Under the pieces are notes generated by a model. The model was given only the letters and a program-made list of their open reading frames with translations. It made no database searches and was not told the DNA's origin. Source: Tetrapyrgos nigripes (taxonomy: Eukaryota > Basidiomycota > Agaricomycetes > Agaricales > Campanellaceae). From it: a stretch of DNA of 64,000 bases. A program made the position numbers and the translations under genes. Shown piece by piece: positions 1 through 11,789 of this stretch. Within the stretch, counting starts at the first letter, position 1, and each line of letters starts with the position of its first letter. The stretch covers positions 434,001 to 498,000 of the forward strand of contig JAACJM010000007.1 in the NCBI GenBank assembly GCA_013368315.1, in the 5' to 3' direction.

Positions 1-343
1 CAAAACTGGCAAATCGCTTTGCATCAAACATGAACTACTCAGAGATCTAAGTCACTCTTTGACTTGAAATCGAAGCCACTCTTTGGCTCAGAAAAAGCCA
101 TCGTAATTCTGGCCAGCACGGGATGAATAGGCTTTTCCTTGCTTTTGATATCGCCTGGTTCGTTGCCATTTGTTACTAATACATGTGGCTCAGAAAATGC
201 ACTTTGTGGACTAAGCTGGCCACTTCACGCGTGCGCAGAAGAATTGTCAGTATTTTATCGATCTGAGTTGCTCGACTCCATCTCTGCTTTGACCTGCTTG
301 CTCCTACCGAGCACTCACTGTCCTAAACCTCCAGCTCAACGAT
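1..343. other. Upstream region of the first F-box-like gene
   Basis: No gene, RNA or clear repeat is seen here. It presumably holds the promoter and 5' UTR of the gene that begins at 344. An open frame at 139-357 has no recognisable product and ends within the first exon of that gene. Confidence 0.4.
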
Positions 344-1747
344 ATGTCTGCTGGTGAGTATTCTTTGATACGGTGCGACTGTCGCTGATGTATAGCAGTT
401 CTCTCCGTCCCCCAGCCTGTCTCTGACTCCTTGACGAACGCCTCTCGAGGTCCTCCGGAACTAATTGACAGTATCATCGACTGCCTCCATAATTCACCAC
501 GGGTGCTCAAAACCTGCACTCTAGTCGCTCGGTCATGGCTTCCTCGGTCTAGAGTGCATCTTTTTCGCCGTCTCCATTTGCACTTCGAGGAAAGCTCCAG
601 GAAACCGTCCCTGAACACCTATCTTGCAAATTTTCGTTCTTACATCCTATCCAATCCAACCATCATCTCCTGTGTAGAGGACCTCTCGCTAGACCTCCGC
701 GTCCGTCCCAGTCCTCCTTCTCCAAACGACATCATGGATACAGTGCCTGAGAATTTACCCTTCACCAATCTGAAATCCCTGGACATCGGCAAACCTTTGT
801 ATGCCCCAACTCCTGACGCCTCCAAATGGAGAGCATCCCGGATCCTCACCCTCATCAAACAGAATCCTGGCTTGCAGAAGCTCGTGGTATTTGGGTGTGA
901 TTTAGGAAGGTCTGATGAACCAGAGGCTCAAGATGAAGCCGAGTTACTCGCCTACATCGTCACCTCAATGCCTGGTTTACAGTCTCTGCGTATCTGCGAA
1001 TTTGACGTACCATTCGCCTCCATTGAGTCTGAGCGTTCACTCCTTCCCACTCCGTCGAACCCTTCCGGTCATCTGGTTTCTCTCCAGACGTTGGCCATAG
1101 AGCATTGTCAGTTCGGCCTTGGCCAGAGGCTCTTCCCTCGGACTGGCGACCTTTACCGCCTCCCAGAGCTGGTTTCTTTGGTCCTTCTTGACTGCAATCG
1201 GCCGGACGATGAAGGCAATTTCCAACTCGTTAATCAATACCCACGGACTATAAAGCATCTCGTCATTGCGCTTTCCGAAAGTGAGCATTCTCTTTCTGTC
1301 TCAAACACACGTCATACATCAAACACTGACTTAACGGCTTTTTCTGTCATAGTGAATACCGAAGTAACCAATGCGTCATGGGCCGAAATGTCCAACCTCA
1401 CCGACCTCGTTTTGTACTGGTCTACTCCAGAGCAGCTCATCACCCTCCTCCAACACTTCCTTGAGATTGACACCGTTAAACTCCAATTCCTCCGTCTCAA
1501 TCAACTCTTCCTTCAAAGTCGTGCAGCTCTAGCGTTGCTAGACGCAGTTTTGGCGGCTTTCATCTCACAGACTCCGTCCTTGCAGAGGAAGGTCGCGGTA
1601 CTTCCTAAAGTCAACCAGCACAACGACGAGTTTCGAGGTCTCGACCTCACCGATGTTTTCGCCGTGTTTCCGATTGCTGCGCAGAGCGGTATGGTGGAAA
1701 TGGCGACCGAGACTGATGACTTACACGACATGGTTGATGAACCTTGA
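344..1747 (+). CDS. F-box-like / leucine-rich-type protein, one 5' intron
   Basis: The start is ATG at 344, not the later TTG at 431. A 10-nt first exon (MSA plus one base) is followed by an intron with donor GTGAGT at 354 and acceptor at 395 (or 398, also in frame). The second exon then stays open to the TGA at 1745-1747, giving 452 or 453 residues. Residues about 25-65 (PPELIDSIIDCL, then LKTCTLVARSWLPRSR) have the form of the F-box-like helical motif common in agaric F-box proteins, which link SCF ubiquitin ligases to substrates. The rest is Leu-rich in LRR style (NLKSLDIG, LQSLRICEFD, LVSLQTLAIEHC). It is a distant relative of the three broken F-box copies elsewhere in the window. Substrate is unknown. 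The ORF is intact with no sign of decay. Confidence 0.85.
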
Positions 1748-3296
1748 AGCTCAGTGACGTTTTAGGACTTCGTTCATTCCGGTCTCCATATACACGATGG
1801 ATAATATTGTGTTCCAGCCTGTCATGACCACTTCTTCTCTATTTTTGACTAGGACAGAATATCAGGGCTGCAGAATACACGTAACTGCGGACCTGTCATT
1901 CTGTTCTGGTTGGTGGAGTGATTGGTAGTGCAGGTCAGACACCGCTCGTACGCACTGCGCGCACATCAAAATATCATCAGTAGTATATTCTAAGGATATT
2001 TTGACAGACCAAAGTATCATCAAGATATCTCCAGAATAAAATGCCGATGATATTCTCATGTGCACGCAGTGACAGATGAACAAAACATGTACTTGTTAAT
2101 GTCTCTTTTCATGCCTGCTTTCTGTAAATGTACACACACGGACGGTATCTCAGTGATCGTCATACTTTTTTAGGGCTCTCGGGTAAAATACACGGCGTTA
2201 CAGACGTAATCTATAACTTTGAATTCTTGATTTAGTAGATGCATTCCTATTCACAGCCTAGAAATCGCAACGTTTTCGAAGCTGAGCGAAAGGTTTGGAC
2301 CCAGAAGAATACAAGGGACAAATCACCATTCACAGCAACGTTGCGGCAAAGTTTGGACCTGAGCAGTCTATAGAGATCTATCTACTGATGCCCGAGACTA
2401 CTTTCCCAGATGGCGATACTCGTCTCTTCATCAACCTCGTCACTTTCACAAGTTCCGCATCAAATACCGAGTTTCTGTAGTAAGAAGACCTTCAACGAAC
2501 GTTCTTCACAGAATCCGGAAAATATACAACGTTCCAATCGGCATGGAATAAAGTTTACAGATCCACGTCTTGGCACTTGCCCAGATACACTTTGGTAAAT
2601 ACCTGCACCGTACACCATATCCAGAGCTAGGCGTGTCACAAATATATCTCCTGAACACCACCTTGTCTTACTGTATACCCCACCCTATGCGTAGTATTTA
2701 CTCTACGCCACCACACGCCTACGCCTTGCCTTAGGCTCGTAACCAGCCTGACGTGAGACGGCTCAGTAGCTGCAGTAGGCTGGTGCTTCTCGGACTTTTT
2801 TGTGGATGTCCACGAAGTTTGAAAAGCAATAGAAATGTACGGCCGGCTCATCGTCGAGGGTCGTTTGCTTGTACCGCAAGTCTTTAGAACAACAATTTAA
2901 GACGAGAAATTGGCAACAGGTGCTGCAGTTTCGTATTCGTACACACTTGAGCAGTCTCACCTCAGATACTCTTACTCCTAACCTTACACACTAGGTAACT
3001 TTGGAGAACCTCATGTTGACCTCAAGAAATAGGCCTCTTGGATGCATAGCTGCATGACTTGGATATACATATCATACCTTTCGGATCTTCAGTCCATACT
3101 CATGGAGGGCATCTGCTCCGTATAGTAGTTGGGGCCTTCGCTAGGTCTTTACAAGACTCGTACATAGCGGGCACGGGATCGACCGACGTTCTGAATAGGT
3201 TTTCAGACTCCGTGAACACCCACCAAGAAAGCTCCATCCTGCCTACAGCAGTCCTCTTGGTGGCTCCAAAGGCAGGCTGGTCACGAGCACCTTGCC
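1748..3296. other. Intergenic, no clear gene; small foldback element inside
   Basis: No convincing gene. A 61-codon frame at 2295-2480 begins at TTG and is followed by stops; its predicted peptide looks coding-like but I do not recognise it, so it may be a relic. A small inverted-repeat element lies at 1952-2072 and is listed separately. The end of this stretch is the 3' side of the minus-strand esterase. Confidence 0.4.
1952..2072. repeat. 121-bp foldback / MITE-like element
   Basis: The two ends are inverted copies of a 26-bp sequence beginning CACTGCG and finishing AATATCATC, with 23 of 26 bases matching (1953-1978 against 2046-2071). The interior is AT-rich and non-coding. I could not find a convincing target-site duplication, so the transposon class is not assigned. 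Confidence 0.55.
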
Positions 3297-4868
3297 TCAG
3301 ATCCCAGTACCCTCGCCATGGCCAATCCATTCAATCCACTCACAAGCCCGCACAATAGCATTCTCCCTCGCCTTATCATTCGGTATGATAGGAACGCCTA
3401 AAAAGTCATGAGACGCGTCTGGCTGTTCATCCAAAATGACATTGACTCCGTCGTTTTTCATCAGATGGTGTAGTTGCTCGGCTTCGCGTTTGAGAGCTTC
3501 GGCGTCTCCGATACTGATGAAGGTTGGCGGATAGGATTTGTAGGAGCCTGGGAAGGCGCGGTCTGGTGATGAAAGTGGAAGAGAATGCAGATGTGTCAGC
3601 GTTGGCCAAGGTATTGATATTGAGAGAATTTGTGGATTTGAGATTTGAGGGAGAAGCTGACTCACTGGATGATAGATAGGGAGAAGCTAACAATTTGAGG
3701 TCGTTGTGCCCCATGAGCCGAACGTTTGGGATGTGTGAAGTAGCGAGCATGTCAATAGAGGTATTGGGACGAGGGCCAGAAAGATTTTGTTTCATTTCCA
3801 AGTCGATGACTGTTCATAGTGATTAGGAAACGGGGATATTGACGGTACACAGGTCGCTTACCCATGTCCAAAACAGGCTGGAGAGAAACACGTCAGCATT
3901 GCTGAAAGTAAGATGACATCACTGTTGGATTGACAACTGACCGAAAATAGCATCATCCCAGCGGGAAGTGGAAGAACCTTTTCTTCGTAAAGATACCTCA
4001 CCAGCATTGGTACGAGGTTACCTCCAGCACAGGCTCCCATAAAGACAATTTTAGAAGAGCTAATACCCAAGGTCTTCACAAGGTGAGTGTAGGCAGAGAG
4101 AGCGTCAAGCAGCTGAGCAGGATGGCATCCTTCGTGGACGAGGCGGTAGTCAAGGGCTGTAATGACGGAAGGTTTAGTGTCGACATGGCGATGAGAGAGA
4201 AAAAGACAGACACAAGATATTTTTGACTCTAGAGCGCTGAAGACATGGGAGTCACCTTAGTGTTTTCATCAGAGACAAATAGAGGCACGGACCTTCGACA
4301 GTTGTCTAGGAATCTCTAATAAACTGAGTCAGACGACGTCCAATCGTCAAAAATAGAAAATCTGCTTACCGGACTCGCCAAAGCTCTCAGACGCATTTCC
4401 CATCATATAACCACCTCCGTGGATCCACAAACCAACGAGATCTTCCGCATCCTCCAAAGCCTGAGTCTTGGGCCATACATATCCTGGGACTCTCACTGAC
4501 TTGACCTTGTCATCCAATGCGATACCACGTATCAAGGAGTCTTCGACTGGCTCAATCCAGATGAAGGAGGTTTCTTTGAGACTTTCAGGGGACGGCTCTT
4601 TCGTTTTATCCAGTGATAAAGGATGCAACCCGCAGTACGAGTTGAGAGGCATGAACCAGCGAATCATGCGATTGCTGACGCATTCTTTGACTGTCCAGGA
4701 TTCGCGAGGGCGGGTGATGGAGTAGTAGATGCCCCAAGCAGGTATGAGAACGATGAGAGAGGAAATCCGAGCAAAGGCATAAATTCCTTTGAAAGGTTGA
4801 TGAAATGTAAGGGGTAACTTTTTCAGAGCGGGGTCGGAAAAGTCGATTGCGTTGGCGATTATGATCAT
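3297..4868 (-). CDS. HSL-type alpha/beta hydrolase (esterase/lipase-like), multi-exon, Cys at nucleophile position
   Basis: Reading from ATG at 4868, exon 1 encodes an N-terminal hydrophobic segment (SSLIVLIPAWGIYYSI, likely membrane anchor) and the oxyanion motif WIHGGGYMMG. Later exons carry DYRLVHEGCHPAQLLDALSAY, the nucleophile elbow GACAGGNL (exon near 3930-4160), SPVLDM, and a last exon (about 3297-3590) with GDAE and DASHDF, the expected Asp and His of the triad, ending at TGA 3297. The family is hormone-sensitive-lipase-like esterases acting on small acyl esters. At the elbow the usual GDSAGG is GACAGG: the codon is TGT (Cys) where the catalytic Ser belongs. About six introns; I placed the donors after GES (4370), the GGTAAGC after GHG near 3863 and GTGAGT near 3665 with fair certainty, but the two around 4150-4330 use weak GTCT donors. 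Could be an active Cys variant or a non-catalytic member. Confidence 0.8.
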
Positions 4869-5443
4869 GGCTAGAGTTGCAGCAGACAGATATCTACAGT
4901 CAGGTTTTTATGGGCCACTGAGACAATGTAGAAGCCAGATGGGTGACGAGTACTTTCGGCACTCGAGAAAATGTTGCCTGAAGCGCAGCAAGGATGGTGA
5001 CCGCTAGCGGCAGACTTGCGACAGACTAACCTCCTGAGATTATTCAAACTTGAAAGATCCGCAGCTCACCCGTTGTTCTTGTGGCCAGCAATGAATGGTA
5101 AATGGTCCCTGTCGGCAGCTGCGCCTGCGACCGCGTGGTGAGAGGTCCTTTCTCCTGGTCATCAAAAGCTTTCGAGTCTACGAGGAGATATTGAAGCGTG
5201 TGCTTTGTCTATATTTCCAAACTTCAGGCTTAGACATAGCGAAGTATTGGAGTGAAAACAAGGTAATAACAAATTTAAAGGTCGGGCTTGTCCGGACTCT
5301 GAGTCATTGACGCTGATGCCCATGTGATGTGACACAGTCACGACAATCCCAACTGAAATTCTTCAACGATCCTTCTTCGCTACTATCATCATCTACTCAC
5401 CAAGTCGCCCACACGGCAACCCACGCTCGTTCTCAACATCACT
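4869..5443. other. Divergent promoter region between esterase and membrane-protein gene
   Basis: The two neighbouring genes are transcribed away from each other, so this 575-bp stretch should hold both promoters. I see no TATA box that is beyond doubt and no RNA gene. Confidence 0.5.
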
Positions 5444-7261
5444 ATGGACACAGACTATCCTTTTCGCCTAGGCGTTTCCGCCTTCAATCCATCTTCAAGT
5501 CGTCATATCTGCCGAACCCTGGTCATCTTGCTGCAACTGCATTCCATTTTCTCTGTACCCCTTCCTCAGCATACGTCAGTGCCCCATTTTCAAGATATGG
5601 AAGACGTAACTGTGCCGTCGCCGGTGTCATCAACGTTACGGGTGCCAACCATCACTCTTGGTGCGAGTCACATAGCGACGGGTGCCCCAGTACAGGATAT
5701 TCCTTTAACAGAAGTCATTTCTCTTGTGCAAAGCATAGAAGACGCTGTTCAGCGGGGTCAATTTACATCCGCCGTTGTTCTTTCTTTCCCTCAGAGCGGA
5801 CAGACTGATAGCATCACCATTGCACTCTCAACGCCTATCGCTTCTCCCACAACCTTCCAAATCTCGTCAACGCCGCTGTCTCAACAACACGAGGATCTGG
5901 TTTCCACCGTCTCCACAACATCTATTCCCGAATCTGCTTCGCCAACTCGTATCGCGTCTACTTCAGACAAATTGCTCAATACGCCCGAGCCTACGCCAAC
6001 GCCAACAACGATGACTATACCACCCTCCGAAGTGTCAACGTTTTCTGCTCCCATACACACTACTCGCCCACTTGGCGATGACAAAACATCGGGCTCGTCG
6101 TCGTCCTCGGATGCCCCTATCGGTATTGCTGACGACGAAGACGCGGACAAGTCTTCCTACAGAGGCCTCATCACCGCAGCCAGCGTCGTCCTTAGTTTGC
6201 TCGTAGTCTCTGCGGTCATTTTTATGTTCTGCGACAATCGTTCCCTCCGTGAATCACTTTTCCGTCGCTCACAGAAGAATCCAAGTTGGCCCTTTTCTCA
6301 CGAATTCGCCGAGAAGCCCTTTTCTACAAGGTCACCATCTCAAACCAGTAGCACAGATACACATGCTACTACGCCTGATCCTACTCCTACTCCCATCCAA
6401 CCACCTCGTCCCGCTTGGATGAAGCTTCCCAGTCAAATCGCTGCTCAGGCTCTACCTTTGGTGAGATCGTCGCGAGCTTCCTTTGCTTCCCTTGTGCCTC
6501 GCAAGATTCCACGGGCGAGAGATTCTCTTTTCAGGCCTGCTCCTTCTCCTTTGCATATCAATACTCAACCGCATGGTCAACTGCAACAGAAGGAAGTCGC
6601 ACATCTGAAGAACACGGTCGTACCGGTCCTCCCGGACTTCCCCCGAAGCAGGTGGTCCACTACTTCCTCTGACTATTCGCCTTCCATCGACAATTTGTTG
6701 GCCTATGTCGCTGGAGACCTTCCTCAACGATCTGTTTCTCAACCGACGCAGACGCAGACACAGGCACAGATGCGGGAGGTGCAGCGTGGAGAAGCCAGCG
6801 GAGTTGGAAGTGCGAATATTGAGAACGGCAATCGTGATGTAAATAGAATGACCGGTCCAAACCCGGTCTCCCTTCTGACACCCGAAGAGTTCTTTTCGCT
6901 TCCCGTGTCCAACGACGGTGACTTTGACGAGGATGAGGACGAGGACGAGGGTAATGGCGACGGAAAGGGACATCGTAGGAGAAGTAGTGCACCGGTGTTT
7001 GGAAGGAATAGGAGGGTCGCTGGGTTGAGTATGGCTTCGTATAAGGCTAGGGCGCCGAGTATGGGATTGGCGTTGGGCGGAGGTGTGGGTACGGATATGG
7101 GAGGGGTTGTGGGTAGACAAAGTGTGAGGAGTGTGAAGTTTGTGGATCGGGGAGCGGGAGAAGGGGTAGGAGAGTTGGTGTCGATGTCAGTAGTCCGTAG
7201 ATCGTCGGAGCATCGAAAGTTACATTCGGTAGCTCATATGTCTGGTGGGCAGTGGTTTTAG
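5444..7261 (+). CDS. Ser/Thr-rich single-pass membrane protein with cytoplasmic tail
   Basis: An intact 605-codon single-exon ORF in good start context (ATCACTATGG). Residues about 25-40 (TLVILLQLHSIFSVPL) resemble a signal peptide. Residues 60-235 are rich in Ser, Thr and Pro with no other domain, as expected for an O-mannosylated wall-facing region. One strong membrane segment follows near residues 240-263 (GLITAASVVLSLLVVSAVIFMF), then a basic tail (CDNRSLRESLFRRSQK), a long low-complexity cytoplasmic region, and an acidic run (DFDEDEDEDEGNGDG) near 500. This layout is like Mid2/Wsc-type wall sensors or the many SKG6-like agaric membrane proteins, but I see no WSC or other named domain, so the role is inference only. 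Confidence 0.75.
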   Translation: MDTDYPFRLGVSAFNPSSSRHICRTLVILLQLHSIFSVPLPQHTSVPHFQDMEDVTVPSPVSSTLRVPTITLGASHIATGAPVQDIPLTEVISLVQSIEDAVQRGQFTSAVVLSFPQSGQTDSITIALSTPIASPTTFQISSTPLSQQHEDLVSTVSTTSIPESASPTRIASTSDKLLNTPEPTPTPTTMTIPPSEVSTFSAPIHTTRPLGDDKTSGSSSSSDAPIGIADDEDADKSSYRGLITAASVVLSLLVVSAVIFMFCDNRSLRESLFRRSQKNPSWPFSHEFAEKPFSTRSPSQTSSTDTHATTPDPTPTPIQPPRPAWMKLPSQIAAQALPLVRSSRASFASLVPRKIPRARDSLFRPAPSPLHINTQPHGQLQQKEVAHLKNTVVPVLPDFPRSRWSTTSSDYSPSIDNLLAYVAGDLPQRSVSQPTQTQTQAQMREVQRGEASGVGSANIENGNRDVNRMTGPNPVSLLTPEEFFSLPVSNDGDFDEDEDEDEGNGDGKGHRRRSSAPVFGRNRRVAGLSMASYKARAPSMGLALGGGVGTDMGGVVGRQSVRSVKFVDRGAGEGVGELVSMSVVRRSSEHRKLHSVAHMSGGQWF

Positions 7262-8530
7262 GGGGAGGCATATGGATGGACTGATGTAGGAATGAAGGGA
7301 TGTGTACTGTATGAAGGGGGTGTATGGACTTGGACGCGGGATGTGGGATAATGTATCGTGTATTGTTGCAAAAGGCCTAGGAGTGATTTGGGGAAATACT
7401 TAGATACGAAGTAGATGGAAAATGAAAAATTCTTTGTTGTTTGTTGTACACACTAAGACTACTAGTTCATTGGCTTCGTTCAATCAATATCTTTTTCATA
7501 TCTCATACCCTTGATTCTGGATATTGACACTTTGACGATGCAGACATATGGAAGCTCTGGATCGAACTTCTGGATACGTTGGCCAGGAATTTGGAATCCA
7601 GGAGGACACGGCAGAAGGGAAGGGCATTTGCAATTTCACTGAGACCAGAAGAACGAACAGTCATATCGGAAGAACACCTATTCACATGCATCAATGATAA
7701 TATGTACGATCCATGAGGCTCTTGGAAGTAAGAAGTTAGTTATGTCAAGATTCTGCCAGTCTCAGGAGTGAGGGTATGAAGTTGATTATCGACAGAAAAA
7801 TGACGATATGAGAGTCAAACTGATGATAATGAAACATTAATGAGCCAATGATTCATGAATGAAATCTGAAGGACATATGGTTCTCATTGTGTGTTCTCCA
7901 GGAAATGTGAAGAGATCGAACCGCACAAGCACAAGCAAGCACGTAGTGCATAGTGGTAGTTGGGCCAGACCTAGTCTAGTTATTTCGTATCGAGAGCATT
8001 TTTTGATTACAAATCTAATCACTGCATCAGTAAAACGGCAAACCGGCTTTTTGCAACTTTTATGCGATTTTTTCTGATCCGCGTCGGGCTTTCAAAACAC
8101 AGGCCCGATCGCTTTTGAAAGTTGCCTTTTGCTTTCGAAAGATAAGCTAGTTTTTCCGCTAGAAAGAACTCCAAGGAGAGAGAAGAAACGAGTACTCAGA
8201 GGTACTCCGAATACTCGAAAGACCAACAACTAGTTAGATACTAGTTGTTAGGGTTTTGCCTGAGGGCTTGGCCCGAGAGGTTCAGCGCAAGCGGCAGATC
8301 ACGTGCTATGAAACGTGATAGCTTGCGAGATGTGTCGATAACGCGAAAGGGTTCCTGGAAAGGAGAACCCAAAGAAAGAACCTCTAAGGCCAAGACATGA
8401 GCTTCCAGGGTCCAGAAGACGAAGTTTCAAGCCATCTGGAACACCCAAAACAAGCGGAGCTCCAACGCACAGATGCCTAGAGACTAGGTGGCTGGACCCC
8501 CAACAGAGTGTAGCAAGAATTTAGGGTTCA
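7262..8530. other. Intergenic, normal CpG content, no gene seen
   Basis: This holds the 3' side of the membrane-protein gene. From about 8030 to 8530 the sequence is CpG-rich and contains small palindromes (for example CAACAACTAG with its mirror TACTAGTTGTT near 8223-8252). No ORF of note and no RNA gene was recognised. CpG content falls abruptly after about 8530. Confidence 0.4.
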
Positions 8531-9229
8531 GGCTCAGGCAAAATAAACATAATTATGTGCTGATCAAGAAATACAAACAGGATCTTCTAGAAAGTCTGGT
8601 AACGGGCAGGGTAGAAGCAGCAGTAAATATTAATCTATAGTGAAACTTTTTTGAAGAAAGAGATGATTGCATTGTCAGTTGATAATCTTAACACTTTGGA
8701 TTCCAGCCATCGAAGACTGCAGAACTACTATCTTCACAGTCTTGATTGGCTTCCTTGTCTCAGTCGAGATCAAGAAATTTGCATAGGGGTAGCCAATGAC
8801 CAAGTAAATTCCAAAGTAGATATAAGTTCCATGTGGAACAAAGTGGGGTGATGTGTCACAACTTCGCATAAAGGATAGTGCAGTGTACAATATTAAAAGG
8901 ATATCAAAAGGGTTATAACACAGAAGAAATGGAAGAAAGTCAACATACATGCACTATCATTGCTGGCCGAAAAGACAATATGAATAGAGCACTGTCACCT
9001 GCAAAATGGGGTGATCTGCATGCATATGCCACTGGGCCATGGCGAGATTGTTTTGAGGGATTCCTGAGGATAGAAGCAACCTGATAAAGGGTATAGGATT
9101 TAGGGCAGATAAAATAAACAAAGGGTGACATAGCATCAGTATAAGATTGCAAAGTTGTCCAGTAGCAGGTAGAAAGGTTGCAGAACATTAGAGAAGGCAG
9201 GAATAAATATTGTGTAGAACTTAGTATAA

Positions 9230-9640
9230 GGGTTTTAAATACCATAGAAGGTGGTGCTACCACATGGTAGAAGTGTCATACAGTGTAGAATGTGGTTCTT
9301 GTGCAGTAGAAACTTAAGTGTCAAAACGCAGTAGAATATGACACTGTCGTGTAGAGGGTAAAAGGTGACAATAGTAATAATATAATATCATGTAGAGGAA
9401 AAGTGTAGGAAGGTGCCAGAACACCATAGAAGATGGTGCCATCTTGCAATAGACAGTGGAAGGCTCTTGTAGTAGATAGTAGAAGGCAACAATATAGTGA
9501 TGTCATGCAGTAGAAATGTGTCGAACACCATAGAAAATGGTGCTGTTGCACAATAGTAGACAGTAGAAGCCAATGATATAATGATATTGTGCAGTAGAAT
9601 GGCATCAAATACCATAGAAGATGGCACTGTCACACTGTAA
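9230..9640. repeat. Degenerate tandem repeats, GCAGTAGAA / ACCATAGAAGATGG type
   Basis: The phrases GCAGTAGAA and ACCATAGAA-ATGGTGC recur at spacings near 80 bp (for example GCAGTAGAA at 9508 and 9591, 83 bp apart). These are related to, but more decayed than, the 77-bp array at 11790-12440. Confidence 0.6.
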
Positions 9641-10659
9641 ACATGCCAGCGCTACTGAGAAGATCCTATTTCACAGTGGTGCCCCGGGTCCCTTGGACCC
9701 TGTTGAGATGTATGGTGGTAGCAGCTAGGGACAGAGATATGTCAGAATGACAACTGAAGCTCAAGACTGAAACTCAAACACTCAAGCTTGAATGTCAATG
9801 TATGATTTAGGGAAGCTGAAGAAAAATAAACAATTTGAGAGCTCTGGCAAGTTGCCCAAAGCAGAACAGATACCACAGAGCCAACATGCCTTCCCATCTC
9901 AGACCTGGGTAATGTTGGGTTGTAATACATGTCTCGTGTACTTAGGGAAACAAGGTAACTTGAATATAGGAGGCATAGAATAAGACACTGGTATCTGATT
10001 GGGGAGACGTCTAGTTCTGTGGATAAAACTGCCTTGACAGAGTGGGAGGAAAGGCACAGTATCCCCTGCAAAATGCCAATCAGACTACAACCTTCATGGA
10101 TTGCATTTCCATTGGATGCAAACATTATGAGCAGGGTGTTCTGAGAGAGGAGAGAAAGAAAGATCTCCTTTCAGAGTACAGTAAACAAAAGCCCAGTAGT
10201 GACCAGTCAAATGGCGTTAGACTGAATGGTCCCTATTTTCTCAGCCTTCAGAGTAACAGTACTCATCTTGCCAACTAATGGGGCAAGTCATGGAAAGATC
10301 AGGTATCGTTGATATAGGCTCAACACATGCATAGAAGAGAAGCTGGGCCTCTTCAAGTAGCCAAAGTACTAGTAAGAAGGACCTGTCTGTCTCAATCTCA
10401 CATCTGAACGTCAGATGCAGATATATTCAAGACATGTATATTTGGGATTTAACAGGGTGGCATTGCATAGTCACAGAATCAAAGATGTTATATTACAAGG
10501 CTGGGCAGTCCCACTACATGCAGCTGCCAGTAAAGACAGATGTTCCACTGTACTGTGTCAACTGGTACCCAAGGTATAAGCAAAGCTGGATGAGAGGTGT
10601 CAAGCTTGGGTACCCTCAGGGGCAGAAAATAAAGTAAATCAAAGAACATTATATCACTG

Positions 10660-11035
10660 TAGAACAAGGCAATACCATGCAGTAGAGAGTAGAAAGCAGC
10701 AGCAGTACAATACCATGCAGTAGAAAGTAGAAATGGTGTCCCACACCATAGAACATGTCATTGTTGCACAATATGAAGCAACAATAGCTCAAAATATCAC
10801 ATTAGAGTAGAAAGGTGTCAAACACCATAGAACATGGTACCATCATGCAGTAGGAGACAATAATAACTTAGTATCATGCAGTAGAATAGAATGGTGTGAA
10901 AACCATGAACAATGGCATTGTCACACAATAGAACGATGTAAATACTGTGTAGGCAGGCGCTGTTGCACCATAGAGCAATGTAAACACTGTATAGACAGGC
11001 ACCATCACGTAGTAAAAAGCAACAACATAATAGAG
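10660..11035. repeat. Degenerate tandem repeats of the same family
   Basis: Runs of GCAGTAGAAAG, ACACCATAGAACATGG and TGTAAACACTGTATAGACAGG recur here. They match the repeat unit of the 11790-12440 array but with irregular spacing. Confidence 0.6.
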
Positions 11036-11110
11036 GGGTTGCAATGAGCCAACTGCTGCCACATGTGGCTTTGTCAGCATGTGCTGAGCAGTTGGCTCGA
11101 AATTGTGTGC
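11034..11110 (+). repeat. Hairpin-forming repeat, copy 1 of an inverted pair
   Basis: This copy holds a stem GAGCCAACTGCT ... AGCAGTTGGCTC with further inner pairing (CACATG/CATGTG). The same sequence lies in reverse orientation at about 11690-11785. The pair encloses about 580 bp without recognisable coding content, so it could be the ends of an inverted-repeat element. Confidence 0.7.
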
Positions 11111-11689
11111 AGAGGTTGTGAAGCTTGTATTAACATATGTACGGGCAATACACGAGAACAAGATACTGGAAACAACAGAATGGTCATCCCAGAGTAAGTT
11201 GGGTACAAAAAAAAACAAGGGATTATGTGCATGATGGCAGGACAGGCTATAGATGCTGGTGGCTAGAGCAACGAGCAGTTTTGGACACAAAAATGAGCTG
11301 GGTATAATGCTGAGGCCTATTGGCTGGAGTGGTGGAGGTTTGATGGACAGAAGAGAGCTATGAGGGTGCATATGCTGAGTCAGAGAGTGGGATGGTCAGA
11401 GGGTTGAACAGCGGCACACTTCGTTGACGCTGGCTTGTGGATACAGCACGTTAGACAATTTTAGCCATCCTAAGTCAATATTAGACCTGAAAAACCACAC
11501 AGGAATCAGTGTATGCACTTATAATTCCATTAACATTGCCAACACACTCCAGCCATACTTTTGATGGATCCTTTGGTACAGGAGGTTAAAAATCGCGTAG
11601 AAATCTGACTACGATATTCTGTGCAATGCACCAGAGAGCTATTGGCAGATGCAAGGTGGTTGGTACAGGGATGAGCAAGATATGGCTAC

Positions 11690-11785
11690 ATCGGTGTTGC
11701 GCACACAATTTTGAGCCAACCGCTCAGTGCACGCTGACAAAGCCACACGTGGCAGCGGTTGGCTCATCGCAACCTCTCTAATGGT
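11690..11785 (-). repeat. Hairpin-forming repeat, copy 2 of an inverted pair
   Basis: Reverse complement of the 11034-11110 copy with a stem GAGCCAACCGCT / AGCGGTTGGCTC. Most differences between the two copies are CG here against TG or CA there, and the stem stays paired in both. Confidence 0.7.
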
Positions 11786-11789
11786 CATG

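Noticed and set aside
6452..7120. 222-codon minus-strand ORF
   Set aside because: It is antisense to the intact 605-codon membrane protein and shows Arg/Ser/Thr composition typical of a shadow frame.
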